Assembly: GCA_024509875.1 (NCBI GenBank)
Contig: JAMPIV010011353.1
Coordinates: 264,843 to 328,842 of the forward strand
DNA: 64,000 bases
Source: Oreohelix idahoensis
Lineage: Eukaryota > Mollusca > Gastropoda > Stylommatophora > Oreohelicidae
Direction of reading: 5' to 3'
Of this stretch, positions 63,203-64,000 are shown piece by piece. The number at the start of each line of letters is the position of its first letter. Within the stretch, counting starts at the first letter, position 1. Below the pieces are notes generated by a model. That model had not been told where the DNA came from. It worked only from the letters and a program-made list of their open reading frames with translations, and searched no databases. The translations under genes were made by a program, and so were the position numbers.

Positions 63203-63258
63203 TAATAAATTTCTCTATGTGTATATAGAATAAAAAACTGACATATAATGTCTGTTTT

Positions 63259-63269
63259 AAGAGGGGAGG
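63259..63269 (+). promoter_or_regulatory. Element 2 polypurine tract
   Basis: AAGAGGGGAGG directly precedes the 3' LTR start TGTCGTGG, the expected place for plus-strand priming. Confidence 0.75.
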
Positions 63270-64000
63270 TGTCGTGGAATATTCTAATCCACATATATAA
63301 ATTATTAGGTAAATATAAAGCCTAACAAATACATTTAATAAAGAAAAGAGCAATGGTAAAATAACAGTGCTGTCACAATGACTGTACTCGAAATCCCCTT
63401 GTTTTCTGCTTCGTCTGCAAATTGTAACGCTTTCACGTTGATAGTAAAAGCCTACTATATTATTACCCGCTTTCTTCAATGAAACGTGTACTAAACTTGA
63501 GATACGCACGCTGATCAATGACCTAAATTTAATATCTCATTCATTCCATTTTATACACGGCGTATCTAAGAGACAGAGAAGAAGGAGACAGGGAGGGGCG
63601 AATGCAAGCAAGGACACATGCAACACTAAACCCGCGTCGCGCGATACACAATTGCTGCCATCACGCGTGTAAGGCCACATGCACTAACTTTTTTTTCAGA
63701 CGGACAGTGATAAAAACACTAACCTTCCCAGAGTTAGGTTTTAAAAAAAACCTGGAAAACGCTTATTAGAAAAGATGACATTAGATGGGTTTACGTTTGA
63801 AAACATTACAGTACCCAGACAGCACATCTTCGAAACAGGAGGTAGAAGAAATTGCATATTTTGAACGCAGCCACTTAGCTCTTTTAAATTTGTATATTTG
63901 GGTTCCTTAGGGCTTGCTGACAAAGAATATGTAAAACGTTACGCAAATAGTCTAGGAATTACCAAATTATAACCAAAATAAAATAGTGGGGGTGCCTGAC
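63270..64000 (+). repeat. 3' LTR of element 2 (cut by window end)
   Basis: Matches 56,185-56,914 almost base for base. Differences cluster around 63,560-63,600 (the purine-rich GAGAGA stretch), with a few single changes and one-base run-length differences elsewhere. Confidence 0.95.

Larger units (their letters stand above)
56185..64000 (+). mobile_element. Gmr1-like Ty3/Gypsy LTR retrotransposon (element 2), well preserved
   Basis: 5' LTR from 56,185, gag, a pol frame in the order PR-INT-RT-RNase H, a polypurine tract and the start of the 3' LTR at 63,270; the window ends inside that LTR. The visible 730 bp of the two LTRs differ at roughly 14 positions by eye (about 98% identical), so the insertion is fairly young. 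Both the domain order and the gag architecture agree with element 1, but the LTR sequences are unrelated except for the core promoter. Confidence 0.9.

Overview
The window is repeat-dominated, AT-rich animal nuclear DNA. I see no convincing single-copy host gene. It holds tRNA-derived SINEs, RTE/BovB-like LINEs, Ty3/Gypsy (Metaviridae) elements with integrase ahead of reverse transcriptase, and a Polinton/Maverick derivative. This mix fits an invertebrate metazoan. A mollusc is plausible from SINE style and element content, but that is inference.

Layout: 1-1,105 is an LTR copy (A) of the same family as the large element at 22-42 kb. It is followed by a minus-strand SINE, a 3'-truncated RTE-like LINE (about 2,490-4,565) and a second SINE family (4,958-5,240). 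5,346-8,373 has nothing recognisable. 8,374-8,587 is a tandem array of about 99-bp units. A 13.46-kb palindromic element (8,588-22,046) sits in its third unit and is flanked by the 6-bp duplication AGCATT. Its two arms of about 6.65 kb are inverted copies of one another, each carrying an internally deleted protein-primed-type DNA polymerase B pseudogene, and meet at a 117-bp spacer. I read it as a fold-back (copy-back-like) Polinton derivative that inserted as a unit. This is the most interesting object in the window.

22,099-42,550 is a Gmr1-like Ty3/Gypsy element (element 1: gag, PR, INT, RT, RNase H). It has been hit by three later insertions, and two or three leave readable target duplications: a 5'-truncated LINE tail (27,736-28,013), a nearly intact RTE LINE (28,093-31,267), and a complete LTR element with gag but no pol (32,356-40,126). 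Removing the insertions restores continuity of the interrupted domains. Its 3' LTR stops abruptly at 42,550, where a block of unusual composition (42,551 to about 46,900; higher GC, C-rich on +, many CpGs) begins.

46,900-55,850 holds debris: a minus-strand Ty3/Gypsy RT relic, LINE endonuclease and RT fragments, several short tandem arrays, SINEs, and long A, TA and C homopolymer or dinucleotide tracts. 56,185-64,000 is a second, much better preserved Gmr1-like element (element 2). It has a SCAN-like gag and an uninterrupted 1,072-codon PR-INT-RT-RH frame, and its 3' LTR runs off the window.

The only gene systems here belong to mobile elements. The LTR elements carry self-contained gag/pol programmes. 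The gag-only and palindromic elements look non-autonomous and would need enzymes supplied in trans. All identifications come from reading translated motifs by eye; no search was run.
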